Of a stretch of DNA of 10,317 bases, positions 1 through 7,555 are shown piece by piece; positions within the stretch are counted from its first letter, which is position 1, and each line of letters begins with the position of its first letter. The DNA is taken from positions 1 through 10,317 of the forward strand of contig JAJZKY010000109.1 in the NCBI GenBank assembly GCA_021803885.1, read 5' to 3'. Below the pieces are notes generated by a model. That model searched no databases. It was not told the DNA's origin and saw nothing but the letters and a program-made list of their open reading frames with translations. The translations under genes were made by a program, and so were the position numbers. The stretch comes from Planctomycetota bacterium. Lineage in GTDB: Bacteria > Planctomycetota > Phycisphaerae > WQYP01 > JAJZKY01.

Positions 1-330
1 ACACCAGAATACCACGCGAGCGGCTCTTCCGGCAGTCATTATTCACAGGCTCGCACGTCATAAACCTACAGCCTTGCCGCCACGAAATCATACCCGCCCG
101 CACCATCCCCGCCAAGCGCTATGCCGCACCCTGCGGCACCACTTTTTCACTTATGCGGATCACCTTCGCTATTTTGGCTGTGTATTCTCAGACCGATCAC
201 CAACGCCGCACGCTGTTTCCTTCCTAATGCCCTGTTCCGGCCATAATTACGGGTTGATTGGCCTTAAACCGGCCAGATGCCCAGATGCAAGGAGTCGGCG
301 GCCAACGCCATCGGTAAGGATGGGGTTTCC

Positions 331-380
331 TTTCAATGGGGCCACGGCGGCTGCGAAAAATCGCAGCCGCCGTGGAAAAT
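331..380 (-). repeat. CRISPR-repeat-like palindrome, unit A
   Basis: A perfect 15-bp stem (342-356 with 361-375) closes an AAAA loop. The flank TTCAATGGGGCC on the + strand reads GGCCCCATTGAA on the - strand, followed by AAGG. The outer side ends in GGAAAATG. An ATTGAA(A/G) 3' end with a GC-rich central palindrome is the classic look of a type I CRISPR repeat read on the - strand. At about 50 bases it is long for such a repeat. Unit B shares its ends but not its stem. It could be a degenerate array remnant or a stand-alone palindromic element; no T-run supports a terminator on either strand. Confidence 0.5.
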
Positions 381-415
381 GCCCTTGCGAGCATGGAATA
401 ACCGCCCAAGATAAT

Positions 416-452
416 GCTTCAATGGGGCCGCTTCGGCATGCCGAAACGGAAC
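416..452 (-). repeat. CRISPR-repeat-like palindrome, unit B
   Basis: This 37-base unit reads on the - strand from GTTCCG to CCCCATTGAAGC, matching the usual length and both ends of many type I repeats. Its centre is TTCGGCATGCCGAA (432-445), extended by CCG (428-430) and CGG (447-449) across one C/A mismatch. It shares TTCAATGGGGCC and a GGAA-ATG end with unit A, and the interval between the units is about 35 bases, a spacer-like length. It starts 14 bases beyond the kinase-like gene's stop codon, so it may also act as that transcript's 3' hairpin. No third unit was found in the window. Confidence 0.5.
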
Positions 453-465
453 ATGGGCGATCATT

Positions 466-963
466 TTAACGTTCAACTTGGAACATAATATTGCCTGGAT
501 TTACATCCAGCATATATATTTCAGCCTGCTCACTGAGCATGGCCAAAATATTTTGCACCTCCTTCCAGCGTGTGCCGAACTGTTCCTGCTTTTCATTGTG
601 CCAATATTCCATTGCCTCCGGTGAAAATTCCGGCGGCCAATCCAGATAAGCGCCGGCGAAATCCAACAAAAACGGCGGGGTGACAATGGTCATCTCAATG
701 ACCCACAACGTATCATCACAACCAATGTATTGCGGAACATGGTGACCGCAAATCTCGGTAATATTCCGCTCACGCAGCCGGTTGTAACAAGCCAGTTCCC
801 GGGTGTATGATGTATCGGTGTTGTGTGCCTTGATCGCGGTTCGACCGCTGCTGGAAAGAACGCATCCATGCAGTCCGCGGCCTAATGCGTCGCGGATTTT
901 GAGACCTCGCACGGATGCGTAAGCCCAGGCGCGCTCATCCGCATTTTTCGGAGTCGATTCCAT
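466..963 (-). CDS. Short kinase-fold hypothetical protein (165 aa)
   Basis: Several marks of the protein-kinase or phosphotransferase fold are in order. A glycine-rich loop (GRGLHGCV, residues 28-35) is followed by an AIK lysine (K45), a possible helix-C glutamate (E56) and a hinge-like LWVIEM (86-91). A catalytic-loop-like segment LDVNPGNIMF (152-161) supplies D153 and N158. The chain ends four residues later, so there is no DFG segment or C-lobe, and catalytic activity is doubtful. I recall similar short proteins in planctomycetes but cannot name a function. The ATG at 963-961 is preferred over an upstream in-frame GTG because GAGGG (974-970, - strand) sits six bases ahead of it. Its start codon overlaps that of the divergent gene at 962. 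No link to CRISPR is evident. Confidence 0.75.
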   Translation of the reverse strand: MESTPKNADERAWAYASVRGLKIRDALGRGLHGCVLSSSGRTAIKAHNTDTSYTRELACYNRLRERNITEICGHHVPQYIGCDDTLWVIEMTIVTPPFLLDFAGAYLDWPPEFSPEAMEYWHNEKQEQFGTRWKEVQNILAMLSEQAEIYMLDVNPGNIMFQVER

Positions 964-974
964 GTTGAACCCTC
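950..974. promoter_or_regulatory. Crossed ribosome binding sites of the divergent pair
   Basis: GGAG (950-953, +) serves ATG 962, and GAGGG (974-970, -) serves ATG 963-961. Each site lies within the coding sequence of the opposite gene, and the two start codons share CATG (961-964). These sites decide both starts. Any promoters must therefore lie inside the opposing reading frames. Confidence 0.55.
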
Positions 975-1234
975 GCACAGGCGACGCTCCAGCTTATTCT
1001 TCGGGTGCTTTCTCGGCAGCCGTTCGCATCGAATTGCTGATCTCCGGGGAAAGTGTTCCAGTTGCACAAATCGGACATGACCGGCTTTTTTTTGACAAGC
1101 CAGTCACCTTCGCGGACCGCACTGGTGAGGTCGTTGTAACCATCAATGAAACACCTCAACGTTGGCGAGTGAAACTCCACCCCGGCCCGCAGCCGTCCCG
1201 CATCCTGTCTGCGGAATTTGAGCCAATGAATTAA
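962..1234 (+). CDS. Small conserved-looking hypothetical protein (90 aa)
   Basis: I do not recognise a named family. The core (about residues 18-80) alternates hydrophobic and polar residues, as in VRIELLISGESVPVAQIG and GEVVVTINETPQRWRVKL, suggesting a small all-beta domain. There is no signal peptide and no transmembrane segment. GGAG at 950-953, eight bases before ATG 962, supports the start; that site lies inside the opposite-strand kinase-like gene. Small proteins of this general appearance often accompany such kinase-like proteins in planctomycete genomes (recollection, not checked), so the pair may be functionally linked. Stop TAA is at 1232-1234, before the AT-rich region that carries the cas promoter. 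Confidence 0.6.
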   Translation: MLNPRTGDAPAYSSGAFSAAVRIELLISGESVPVAQIGHDRLFFDKPVTFADRTGEVVVTINETPQRWRVKLHPGPQPSRILSAEFEPMN

Positions 1235-1294
1235 CTTAGCTCATAAAAGAATAATAGCACCTCAACGCACATAATTCAAATGTTAATTATATTT

Positions 1295-1433
1295 GGAGGT
1301 TATTTACAGGAACTTTTTATATACTTGACATATCGCACGTAATACCGCTATACTTAGTCGTGCAAGGCAGAAAGGTATGGCAATGCAAAATTAAATGGCT
1401 GGAAAAAAAGTACGCCAACAATGAATAACCTCC
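1295..1433. repeat. Inverted 10-bp repeat flanking the cas promoter
   Basis: GGAGGTTATT (1295-1304) and its exact reverse complement AATAACCTCC (1424-1433) lie on either side of the promoter at 1325-1354. The upstream arm would not be in the transcript, so DNA-level pairing of two protein sites is more likely than an RNA hairpin. A shorter pair, GCACG (1335-1339) and CGTGC (1359-1363), brackets the -10 element. Either could be an operator. Chance is not excluded for the 10-bp pair in a 280-base AT-rich region. Confidence 0.3.
1325..1354 (+). promoter_or_regulatory. Sigma70-type promoter of the cas operon
   Basis: TTGACA (1325-1330) matches the -35 consensus exactly, and TATACT (1349-1354) is one base from the -10 consensus, with an 18-bp spacer. 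It sits in the AT-rich 1235-1519 gap, the only non-coding space upstream of cas3. Transcription would start near 1361, giving a leader of about 160 bases before the cas3 ATG. The leader contains two tiny open frames (1395-1424, 9 codons; 1421-1504, 27 codons) without good ribosome binding sites; I do not call them genes. Confidence 0.65.
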
Positions 1434-1519
1434 ACGCCAAGGAACCCCGTTTGCCAAGGTGTACCATGCAGCGCCTAATGCCAACACCGACGCAAAGAAA
1501 ATAAAGTCAGGATTAACCG

Positions 1520-4165
1520 ATGACGGATTTCGGGAAGATGTTTGAGGCGCTTACGGGGTATGAACCGTTGCGGTGGCAGTGTCGGCTTTATGAAGAGTGG
1601 TTGGCTGGTGAAATCAAGCCGGTGATCGACCTCCCCACCGGAATGGGCAAGACGAACGTCATGGCCATTTGGTTTATTGTTCGTTCGCAACGCACCCAAG
1701 ACGATCCGTTGCGGCTGCCGACGCGGTTGGTCTACGTTGTTGATCGGCGCACTGTAGTGGATCAGGCAACGACGCTTGCCAACAACATTATGGATAGTGC
1801 CGCAAAGGCTGGCCTTGCCGCTCCCACCATCAGCACCCTCCGTGGCCAGTTTGCCGATAATCGCGATTGGGTTCGCGACCCATCCAAGCCTGCGATCATC
1901 ATTGGTACGGTGGATATGATCGGCAGTCGCTTGCTTTTCAGCGGTTATCGCAGCTCCTATAGAAAGCGCCCGCTGGACGCCGGACTGTTGGGGCAGGATT
2001 CACTGCTTATCTTGGATGAGGCACATCTATCGCGACCGTTTGAAAAATTATTGGTGGCGATTTGCGAATTTCAGAAGAGACGGGACGGCCAACTGTGTGG
2101 AAGTCCGATGAAAGTGGTCTGCATGTCCGCAACGGCTGCGAAGGTGGAAGATGTCGCATTCCGGCTGGAAGGAGATGTCGATGCCCATACGGATGATTTC
2201 AGTGATGAAACAATCCGCCAACGGTACAATGCAGCAAAACGATTGCAAATCCATCCTCCGGGTGAAAAAGGGAAGTTCAATTCTGAAATGGCGAAGAAGG
2301 CAATTGACATGGCGAAAAATAGTTCACGTGTGGTAGTTTTCGTGCGTTCGCCGGAGGATGCAACAAAAATTGCGAATGAGATCAAAAAATGCCTCGAGAA
2401 TAGCGCCGTGCTAACAGGCACGATGCGGGGATTAGAACGTGACGAATTGCTAATGCCGCCAGTGAACAATCCTCAACACGAGCGGAAGACAATGCAACGG
2501 TTTTTGCACCCGGAAAACAAGCCTGACGACGGCCCCGCTATTCTTATTTCTACCAGCGCCGGCGAAGTAGGTTTTGACCTTAACGCCGATCATATGGTCT
2601 GCGATGCCGCACCGCTGGATTCCATGATTCAGCGGCTGGGGCGTGTGAATCGCCGCGGCAACGGTGCCGCGGAGGTGCACCTTTTCCCCGGTAAGCCAAA
2701 AGACGGAAAGAAAAAGAGTACGGCAGAAAATGAACAGGAAAGTGCCCCTGCACACACCTATGACACCGCCTCAACCAAAACACTTGAAATCCTTAAGCAA
2801 CTTCCAAAACTTCCCAGTGGCTCACTGGACGCCAGTCCGAAAGCATTTGCCGATCTGGCAAAACCTGACGACGCGCTGACGCCTAAACCTAAAATCGTTG
2901 AAGTGACGGATATTCTCCTTGATGCCTGGTCCATGACCACCATCGCGGAACCCATGCCGGGCCGGCCGCCGGTGGCCGATTGGCTGCGCGGCATTTCCGT
3001 TGACCTTCCGGAAACCACCATCGCCTGGCGGGCGGAACTGGATGTGCCTGGATTCGGTGATCTGAACATTGATGATATTGAGGAATGGTTTGATGCCCAC
3101 CGCGTGCTGCCGCATGAAACGCTTACGGTACCATCCTATAAGGCAAGCGAGTGGATGCTGAAGCGGTGGAAATCCGTCGACAAAAAGGCCCCACCCGATA
3201 TTGCCGCCCGCCCATGCGTGATCGATCAAGGTGGCCTGCGGATCATCGAGATCCAAGAATTAATGCAACGCCTTGAAAAGAAGCAAGTACGGGATATTCT
3301 CAACGCTGACATCATTCTCCCCGCGTCTTTCGGCGGCATTGAACGCGGACGCGGCTTGCTGGATTCAGCGGCACCAAAGCAGGATCCGGGTTTCAGCAAC
3401 GAAATACTCGCTAAGGCCGCGAAGGCCCCTGATGTGGCCGACGAACAACTACCAGAAACCGACCGCCGGTATCGGCAGATCAAAGTGGGCGAATCAGTGG
3501 AAGCGCTTTGCGGCGAAAAACCGAAGGATTCTGATGATTATTCCGAGTTCGTGCTGGAACTGCCATCCTCTGACGATTCCGTGCGCCAGCTTATCAGCAT
3601 GGTGCCCAAGCGGCTGCGACTGGAATATGGCACGCGGCAACAGTCTCTTGCCGAACATGTTGCGGCTGTTGAGGACCACGCGAAGGCGATTGCGGTACGA
3701 CTTAATTTATCGAAAGAAATGCGAGAAGCACTCGAATTGGCGGCCACATGGCACGACAAAGGCAAGAATCGCATAATATGGCAAAGAGCCGTCGGCGGCA
3801 GCATGGAGGATCCACTGGCGAAGTCCGGCGGACGCATGCGCTTCATTGCAGGCAATTATCGCCATGAGTTCGGTTCCCTGCGCGAGTTTAGCGACGGCCA
3901 TGGCGAAAATCTTGACCCAGAAATATTCGACCTTGCGGCACACCTGATCGCCACGCACCATGGCCGCGCACGGCCACACTTTCCCAAAGGCGGCTTTGAT
4001 CCGAAGGCCCGCGCAAAATCGCCTGAAATAGCCACCGAAGCGATGCGTCGTTTTGCGCGCCTGCAGCGCAAATATGGCCATTGGCGGTTAGCATGGCTGG
4101 AAAATTTACTGCGTTGCGCCGATGCGCTGGCCTCGGCGGAAAACGATGGGGGAAAAAATAAGTGA
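1520..4165 (+). CDS. cas3: Cas3 helicase-nuclease, type I-G, C-terminal HD domain
   Basis: This is the interference helicase-nuclease recruited by Cascade to unwind and degrade target DNA. Superfamily 2 helicase motifs appear in order: Walker A PTGMGKT (39-45), DEAH (166-169), SAT (203-205), motif V STSAGEVGFDL (344-354) and motif VI QRLGRVNRRG (371-380). The HD nuclease lies at the C-terminus, with H713, H745-D746 (WHDKGK), H782 and H813-H814 as likely metal ligands. Helicase-then-HD order is typical of type I-G and opposite to most Cas3 proteins. At 881 residues it looks intact. ATG 1520 has TCAGGA seven bases upstream. The gene is first in the operon, about 160 bases after the promoter, and its TGA overlaps the GTG start of csb3. 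Domain assignment is secure; residue roles are by analogy. Confidence 0.95.
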   Translation: MTDFGKMFEALTGYEPLRWQCRLYEEWLAGEIKPVIDLPTGMGKTNVMAIWFIVRSQRTQDDPLRLPTRLVYVVDRRTVVDQATTLANNIMDSAAKAGLAAPTISTLRGQFADNRDWVRDPSKPAIIIGTVDMIGSRLLFSGYRSSYRKRPLDAGLLGQDSLLILDEAHLSRPFEKLLVAICEFQKRRDGQLCGSPMKVVCMSATAAKVEDVAFRLEGDVDAHTDDFSDETIRQRYNAAKRLQIHPPGEKGKFNSEMAKKAIDMAKNSSRVVVFVRSPEDATKIANEIKKCLENSAVLTGTMRGLERDELLMPPVNNPQHERKTMQRFLHPENKPDDGPAILISTSAGEVGFDLNADHMVCDAAPLDSMIQRLGRVNRRGNGAAEVHLFPGKPKDGKKKSTAENEQESAPAHTYDTASTKTLEILKQLPKLPSGSLDASPKAFADLAKPDDALTPKPKIVEVTDILLDAWSMTTIAEPMPGRPPVADWLRGISVDLPETTIAWRAELDVPGFGDLNIDDIEEWFDAHRVLPHETLTVPSYKASEWMLKRWKSVDKKAPPDIAARPCVIDQGGLRIIEIQELMQRLEKKQVRDILNADIILPASFGGIERGRGLLDSAAPKQDPGFSNEILAKAAKAPDVADEQLPETDRRYRQIKVGESVEALCGEKPKDSDDYSEFVLELPSSDDSVRQLISMVPKRLRLEYGTRQQSLAEHVAAVEDHAKAIAVRLNLSKEMREALELAATWHDKGKNRIIWQRAVGGSMEDPLAKSGGRMRFIAGNYRHEFGSLREFSDGHGENLDPEIFDLAAHLIATHHGRARPHFPKGGFDPKARAKSPEIATEAMRRFARLQRKYGHWRLAWLENLLRCADALASAENDGGKNK

Positions 4166-4974
4166 GTAATCCAAAGCCAAACATCACCATCCCCGTTGAC
4201 CTGACCAACCCCGGCCAATTCTTCGCCTGCTGCGGATTGCTGGAACTGGCCGACCGCCTCTGGCCGGGGGCGGAGGGGTGGTTCACACCAGGTACAACGT
4301 TTGCGATTTTCTCTGATGTTGTCAACTGCAATCTATCGGAGATACTCAAGGCTCTTGCCACCGCGACCATCGAACCACTGGATCAGGATGATAATGCTTC
4401 GGCAGTCAGACTCGGCCTCGGCAATGCATCCATTCTGCTTGACTGGTGGCGTGACGAGGCAACTGGCGGAACACGCCTGAAGACGTGGGCTGGCCGACAG
4501 TCAGGACCGCAAATCTTCAAATTAATGGCGGAAACAATAGCAAATATTGCGGCAGAGGATGCCGACACACCATTTAAGTTTTCCGCAACCGTGTTCGATA
4601 TCAAAGAAGGAAAGACCAAGAAAAAGACGATTTCTCCGTTTTACTTTGATTCCCGCCGGTCGGGCACCGGTTTGGATGTGGGCTTTTCCGCCGATGAACA
4701 ACAGATGTCCGTTCGGGAATTTCCGGTTGTGGAGACACTGGCATTGGTCGGAATACAGCGGTTTCGTCCCCGCGCTGACGAATCAGGGCCCCTGCGGTCA
4801 TTTGTATACGCGGCATGGCCCCGACACTTGCCGCTCATACCGGCGCAAGGCGTAGCCTGTGGCGCTTTGCAGCTACCATCCTGTGAATACTTCCGATTTG
4901 CAAGGCCCTCGCGTGGGGGCGAATACGTATCTATGTTTACCCGCGCTACGCGCGAAAGGAGATCACATGCCTGA
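4162..4974 (+). CDS. csb3: Csb3 (GSU0052 family), small Cas8-type subunit of type I-G
   Basis: The N-terminal signature IPVDLTNPGQFFACCGLLELADRLWPG (residues 10-36) is characteristic of the Csb3/GSU0052 family, regarded as the Cas8-like subunit (Cas8u2/Cas8g2) of this subtype. Such a subunit would help Cascade find the PAM and recruit Cas3. The C-terminus has the expected YFRF...RGGEY segment, so the 270-residue chain appears complete. The start is GTG 4162, which overlaps the cas3 stop in GTGA. GGGGGA (4148-4153) eight bases upstream is a usable ribosome binding site. The 3' end overlaps csb1 by eight bases. Family assignment is from motif and position; the PAM role is known for Cas8 proteins in general and inferred here. 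Confidence 0.88.
   Translation: MSNPKPNITIPVDLTNPGQFFACCGLLELADRLWPGAEGWFTPGTTFAIFSDVVNCNLSEILKALATATIEPLDQDDNASAVRLGLGNASILLDWWRDEATGGTRLKTWAGRQSGPQIFKLMAETIANIAAEDADTPFKFSATVFDIKEGKTKKKTISPFYFDSRRSGTGLDVGFSADEQQMSVREFPVVETLALVGIQRFRPRADESGPLRSFVYAAWPRHLPLIPAQGVACGALQLPSCEYFRFARPSRGGEYVSMFTRATRERRSHA
4955..4961 (+). promoter_or_regulatory. Strong ribosome binding site fixing the csb1 start
   Basis: AAAGGAG ends five bases before ATG 4967. The same frame opens earlier, at ATG 4859, but that start lacks such a site and would add 36 residues encoded wholly within csb3. The site therefore places the start at 4967. It is the strongest Shine-Dalgarno sequence in the operon. Confidence 0.8.
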
Positions 4975-6103
4975 AGTAGAAATAGAAAAATATGACAGTT
5001 GGCTGAAGGAGGACGGGCCGGTGGCACTGGTAATCCGGCAATACCTTGTACCGGCAACTCAACCGGACGATATAATTTTCCCGCCCAGCTACGCAAACCC
5101 GTCGCAGAAAAAGGGGGACCCTCCAGTTTACAACATCGATGGTGACGGGGCCGCCTCCGTATGCGTGCTTGACAGCATCCCATCCCAAGCGAACCGCCTG
5201 GAGCCGATGTTTGCTTCCGACAAATACAAAACGCTGGTTCCCCAGATTCAAATTAAATTCAAAGATGAATTGATTCGCAACCTGTTGGAGATCGGCCATC
5301 GCATTGCCGATGCCGCATTCCGTGGCACACAACTTGGGCCTACCATTAAAGGTGCACTCGCAGATTTTCAAAAAGGTAATGCGGTCACTCTCGCAAGGCT
5401 CGCGCCAACATCGCTGGTCTTCGGCGCGTGGGATTCGCGTGACAGCCAGATCAAGATTCCACGACTTATCAATTCGATTATTCGGGCCAGAAACGTGGTT
5501 CAACTCAGACGCTCGGCCCAGTACACTCCCGCCATCAACTACGAACGCGAGGGACTTCTGCCCGATGGTCTTGCAGAAAAACCCTCCGAGGTTGGCTTAG
5601 CCGATGTGCCTTCAGTGCATGTGATAGGAGGGGTACAGGTCAACGGTGAAATCGTCCGCGACGCCTCCCTAAATCTAGCCTCTTTACGTTGCCTGCGCGG
5701 CACTACGTCCGAAGAGACACCGAAGCTGCAACGTTACATCCTCGGGTTGTGTCTCACCGCAATGGCCGCCGAACCGGATCTGAATTTGCGGCAGGGTTGC
5801 CTGCTGACGCTGAACCCGGAAAAGCCATCTTCCTCTCAGCTCGTCACACGCAGCGGCCAACGCACCAACTGCAAGCTCGACCCCGCAAATGTGCTCGGCT
5901 TCGTGCAGATTGCCGCAAAACAGTTTGGCGTAGCACAAGACTACTCAGCGCCAATTATTTTTGACTCTAAAACGCTGAAGGATTGGCTTGACGCGGATAA
6001 GAATGCTAAGAAGGCAAAGAAGGCAAAGAAGGAAAAGACAATCACCGACGTCGGTAGCGTTCCTCCTGAAGGCACCAGTTCTACTGTCGAGGCAACCTCT
6101 TGA
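4967..6103 (+). CDS. csb1: Csb1 (GSU0053 family), Cas7 backbone subunit of type I-G
   Basis: Cas7 proteins polymerise along the crRNA to form the Cascade backbone. The family signature is clear: SLVFGAWDSRDSQIKIPRL (149-167), then IRARNVVQLRRSAQYTPAINY (172-192). The start at ATG 4967 gives 378 residues and an eight-base overlap with csb3. The C-terminus carries a charged tail (about 340-378) containing KKAKKAKKE (348-356), encoded by a 9-base tandem repeat; this tail looks like an add-on to the conserved fold. The stop codon overlaps the TTG start of csb2 in TTGA. The strong ribosome binding site fits the need for several Cas7 copies per complex. Confidence 0.92.
   Translation: MPEVEIEKYDSWLKEDGPVALVIRQYLVPATQPDDIIFPPSYANPSQKKGDPPVYNIDGDGAASVCVLDSIPSQANRLEPMFASDKYKTLVPQIQIKFKDELIRNLLEIGHRIADAAFRGTQLGPTIKGALADFQKGNAVTLARLAPTSLVFGAWDSRDSQIKIPRLINSIIRARNVVQLRRSAQYTPAINYEREGLLPDGLAEKPSEVGLADVPSVHVIGGVQVNGEIVRDASLNLASLRCLRGTTSEETPKLQRYILGLCLTAMAAEPDLNLRQGCLLTLNPEKPSSSQLVTRSGQRTNCKLDPANVLGFVQIAAKQFGVAQDYSAPIIFDSKTLKDWLDADKNAKKAKKAKKEKTITDVGSVPPEGTSSTVEATS
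6008..6034 (+). repeat. Three tandem 9-base units in csb1
   Basis: AAGAAGGCA occurs twice (6008-6016, 6017-6025), followed by AAGAAGGAA (6026-6034). The repeat encodes KKA-KKA-KKE near the Csb1 C-terminus. Because the unit is a multiple of three, slippage would lengthen or shorten the basic tail without breaking the frame. Confidence 0.85.
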
Positions 6104-7542
6104 CCAAATTCCTCCACATCACCGTCCACTGGCTGGACGACCGTTACCACGGCCTTCTTGGCCGCGACGGGCCGCCGGAGTGGCCGCCATCGCCCTACCG
6201 GCTGTTTCAGGCGCTGGTGGCCGGTGCCGCACGCGCTGGTAAGCTTGATAAACTGGCTCAACCACTTCGCTGGCTGGAATTGCAGGCTCCGCCGATCATT
6301 ATCACGCCGCCTTCAACACCCGGCCAAATCATCACCCGATATGTCCCCAACAATGATGGCGATAAGAAACCCGACCGACAGGATCGCCTGACCGGGAAAA
6401 CCTTCCGTCCCACGATCATGCTTGATGATCCGGTGGTTCACTACCTCTGGGAATATGATGCCGCCGGGGAAATCGACGGCATCATGGATGCGGCGCGATC
6501 TCTAATCTGCCTCGGCTTGGGCATTGATATGGCGTTCGCCGACGCCCGCTCCATTACGGAAGAACAAATTGGCACCATCAATGGAATTCGCTGGCTGCCC
6601 AAGGCCGGCACCTTCCGCGATGAGGGCATGCTTCGCGTTCCGCGCGATCAATCGCTTAGCGACCTGCTTCACGCCCATCAGTCCGCGCTCGAACGCATCG
6701 GAAATGACGGTATTCTCAGATCGGTGCGAAAGCCAATGGCTTTTGATACCGTTCTTTATACCAGTTCCGAACGGCCACTTGGAAGGCCCTATGAATTATT
6801 TAGCCTCTGCGACGCGGAAGGTGACTTTTCGCCGGAACCGCAGGCTAAATTAATTCACATCGCCGGCATGGTGCGGCACGCCGCAATTAAGGCAATGGAG
6901 GCGTATCCGCCCGGTGTTCCCGACCCCGCGAAATGGATTGAAACTTTCGTCGCCGGGCACCGCAATGGCAACGACGATCATAAACAATTTTCATATATAC
7001 CACTGCCTTCCATCGGACACGAACACGCCGATTGCAATATTCGCCGCGTGATGATCGTCGCGCCTTTCGGAGAAGATGCCAACCTCGCGCATGTTGCTGC
7101 ACAACTTGATGGCCACACTTTGAAACGCGAGGGGGGCGGCATCGCCCCGATCCTCCACCACTTGCGCGGCGACGGTGTAAGTGCGCAATACATCAAGCAA
7201 TCTAACGTTTGGGCAACGGTTACTCCCATCATTCTTCCCGGCCATGACGACCATAGGCCAGCCAAAACTACAAAGTTGCTGGAAACCGCATTACGACAAA
7301 GCGGCATTGAACAGCCCTGTGAATTCACATGGAGTGCCGTGCCTAATTTCCCGCACTGCCTGCCCGCATATAAACATGACCGCCAGGGCCGTCATATCGG
7401 TTACTTCCGGCCGGACCATCTGGACAGATTCACTTTGGTTCACGCCCGTCTGACATTCCCAAACCCCCTCCCCGGCCCCATCATCATTGGTGCCGGGCGG
7501 CATTGTGGGTTGGGGGTTTGTGCTGCGGTTGACCGGCAATGA
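6100..7542 (+). CDS. csb2: Csb2 (GSU0054 family), Cas5-Cas6 fusion of type I-G
   Basis: This family fuses a Cas5-like RAMP, which caps the crRNA 5' handle, to a Cas6-like RAMP that cuts pre-crRNA. The N-terminal signature EWPPSPYRLFQAL (27-39) and the C-terminal glycine-rich loop GAGRHCGLGVC (464-474) are both present. The 480 residues fit the fused length. The catalytic residue cannot be named with confidence. The start appears to be TTG 6100, overlapping the csb1 stop as TTGA, with GAGG (6089-6092) seven bases upstream. No other start keeps the conserved N-terminus. It is the last gene of the continuous operon; the next gene is on the opposite strand. Confidence 0.9.
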   Translation: MTKFLHITVHWLDDRYHGLLGRDGPPEWPPSPYRLFQALVAGAARAGKLDKLAQPLRWLELQAPPIIITPPSTPGQIITRYVPNNDGDKKPDRQDRLTGKTFRPTIMLDDPVVHYLWEYDAAGEIDGIMDAARSLICLGLGIDMAFADARSITEEQIGTINGIRWLPKAGTFRDEGMLRVPRDQSLSDLLHAHQSALERIGNDGILRSVRKPMAFDTVLYTSSERPLGRPYELFSLCDAEGDFSPEPQAKLIHIAGMVRHAAIKAMEAYPPGVPDPAKWIETFVAGHRNGNDDHKQFSYIPLPSIGHEHADCNIRRVMIVAPFGEDANLAHVAAQLDGHTLKREGGGIAPILHHLRGDGVSAQYIKQSNVWATVTPIILPGHDDHRPAKTTKLLETALRQSGIEQPCEFTWSAVPNFPHCLPAYKHDRQGRHIGYFRPDHLDRFTLVHARLTFPNPLPGPIIIGAGRHCGLGVCAAVDRQ

Positions 7543-7555
7543 GAAGCAATTACCA

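Larger units (their letters stand above)
1..465. other. Intergenic stretch, no convincing gene
   Basis: I see no gene I can defend here. The + strand frame open from base 2 to 469 is rich in His, Arg and Pro, has no ribosome binding site and looks like chance. On the - strand a frame with an ATG at 106-104 is open for 35 codons to the window edge (beginning MVRAGMISWRQG). It could be the 5' end of a gene running off the left side, but it has only a weak purine stretch before it. A small hairpin, TGCCGC-ACCCT-GCGGCA (122-138), is followed by CCACTTTTT and could be a weak + strand terminator. Another short hairpin, TGGCC/GGCCA, lies at 259-275. The two larger palindromes are listed separately. 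Confidence 0.5.

Noticed and set aside
74..469. 131-codon + strand open frame
   Set aside because: His/Arg/Pro-rich, no ribosome binding site, runs through both palindromes, no recognisable motif.
1395..1504. Two tiny leader frames (9 and 27 codons) joined by an ATGA overlap
   Set aside because: No ribosome binding sites and no protein-like composition; likely chance in the cas3 leader.
2071..4370. Several long - strand open frames opposite cas3 and csb3
   Set aside because: Antisense shadows of strongly motif-supported genes, with no motifs of their own.
4859..4966. 36-residue upstream extension of Csb1
   Set aside because: It lies wholly inside csb3 in another frame; the strong AAAGGAG before ATG 4967 marks the true start.
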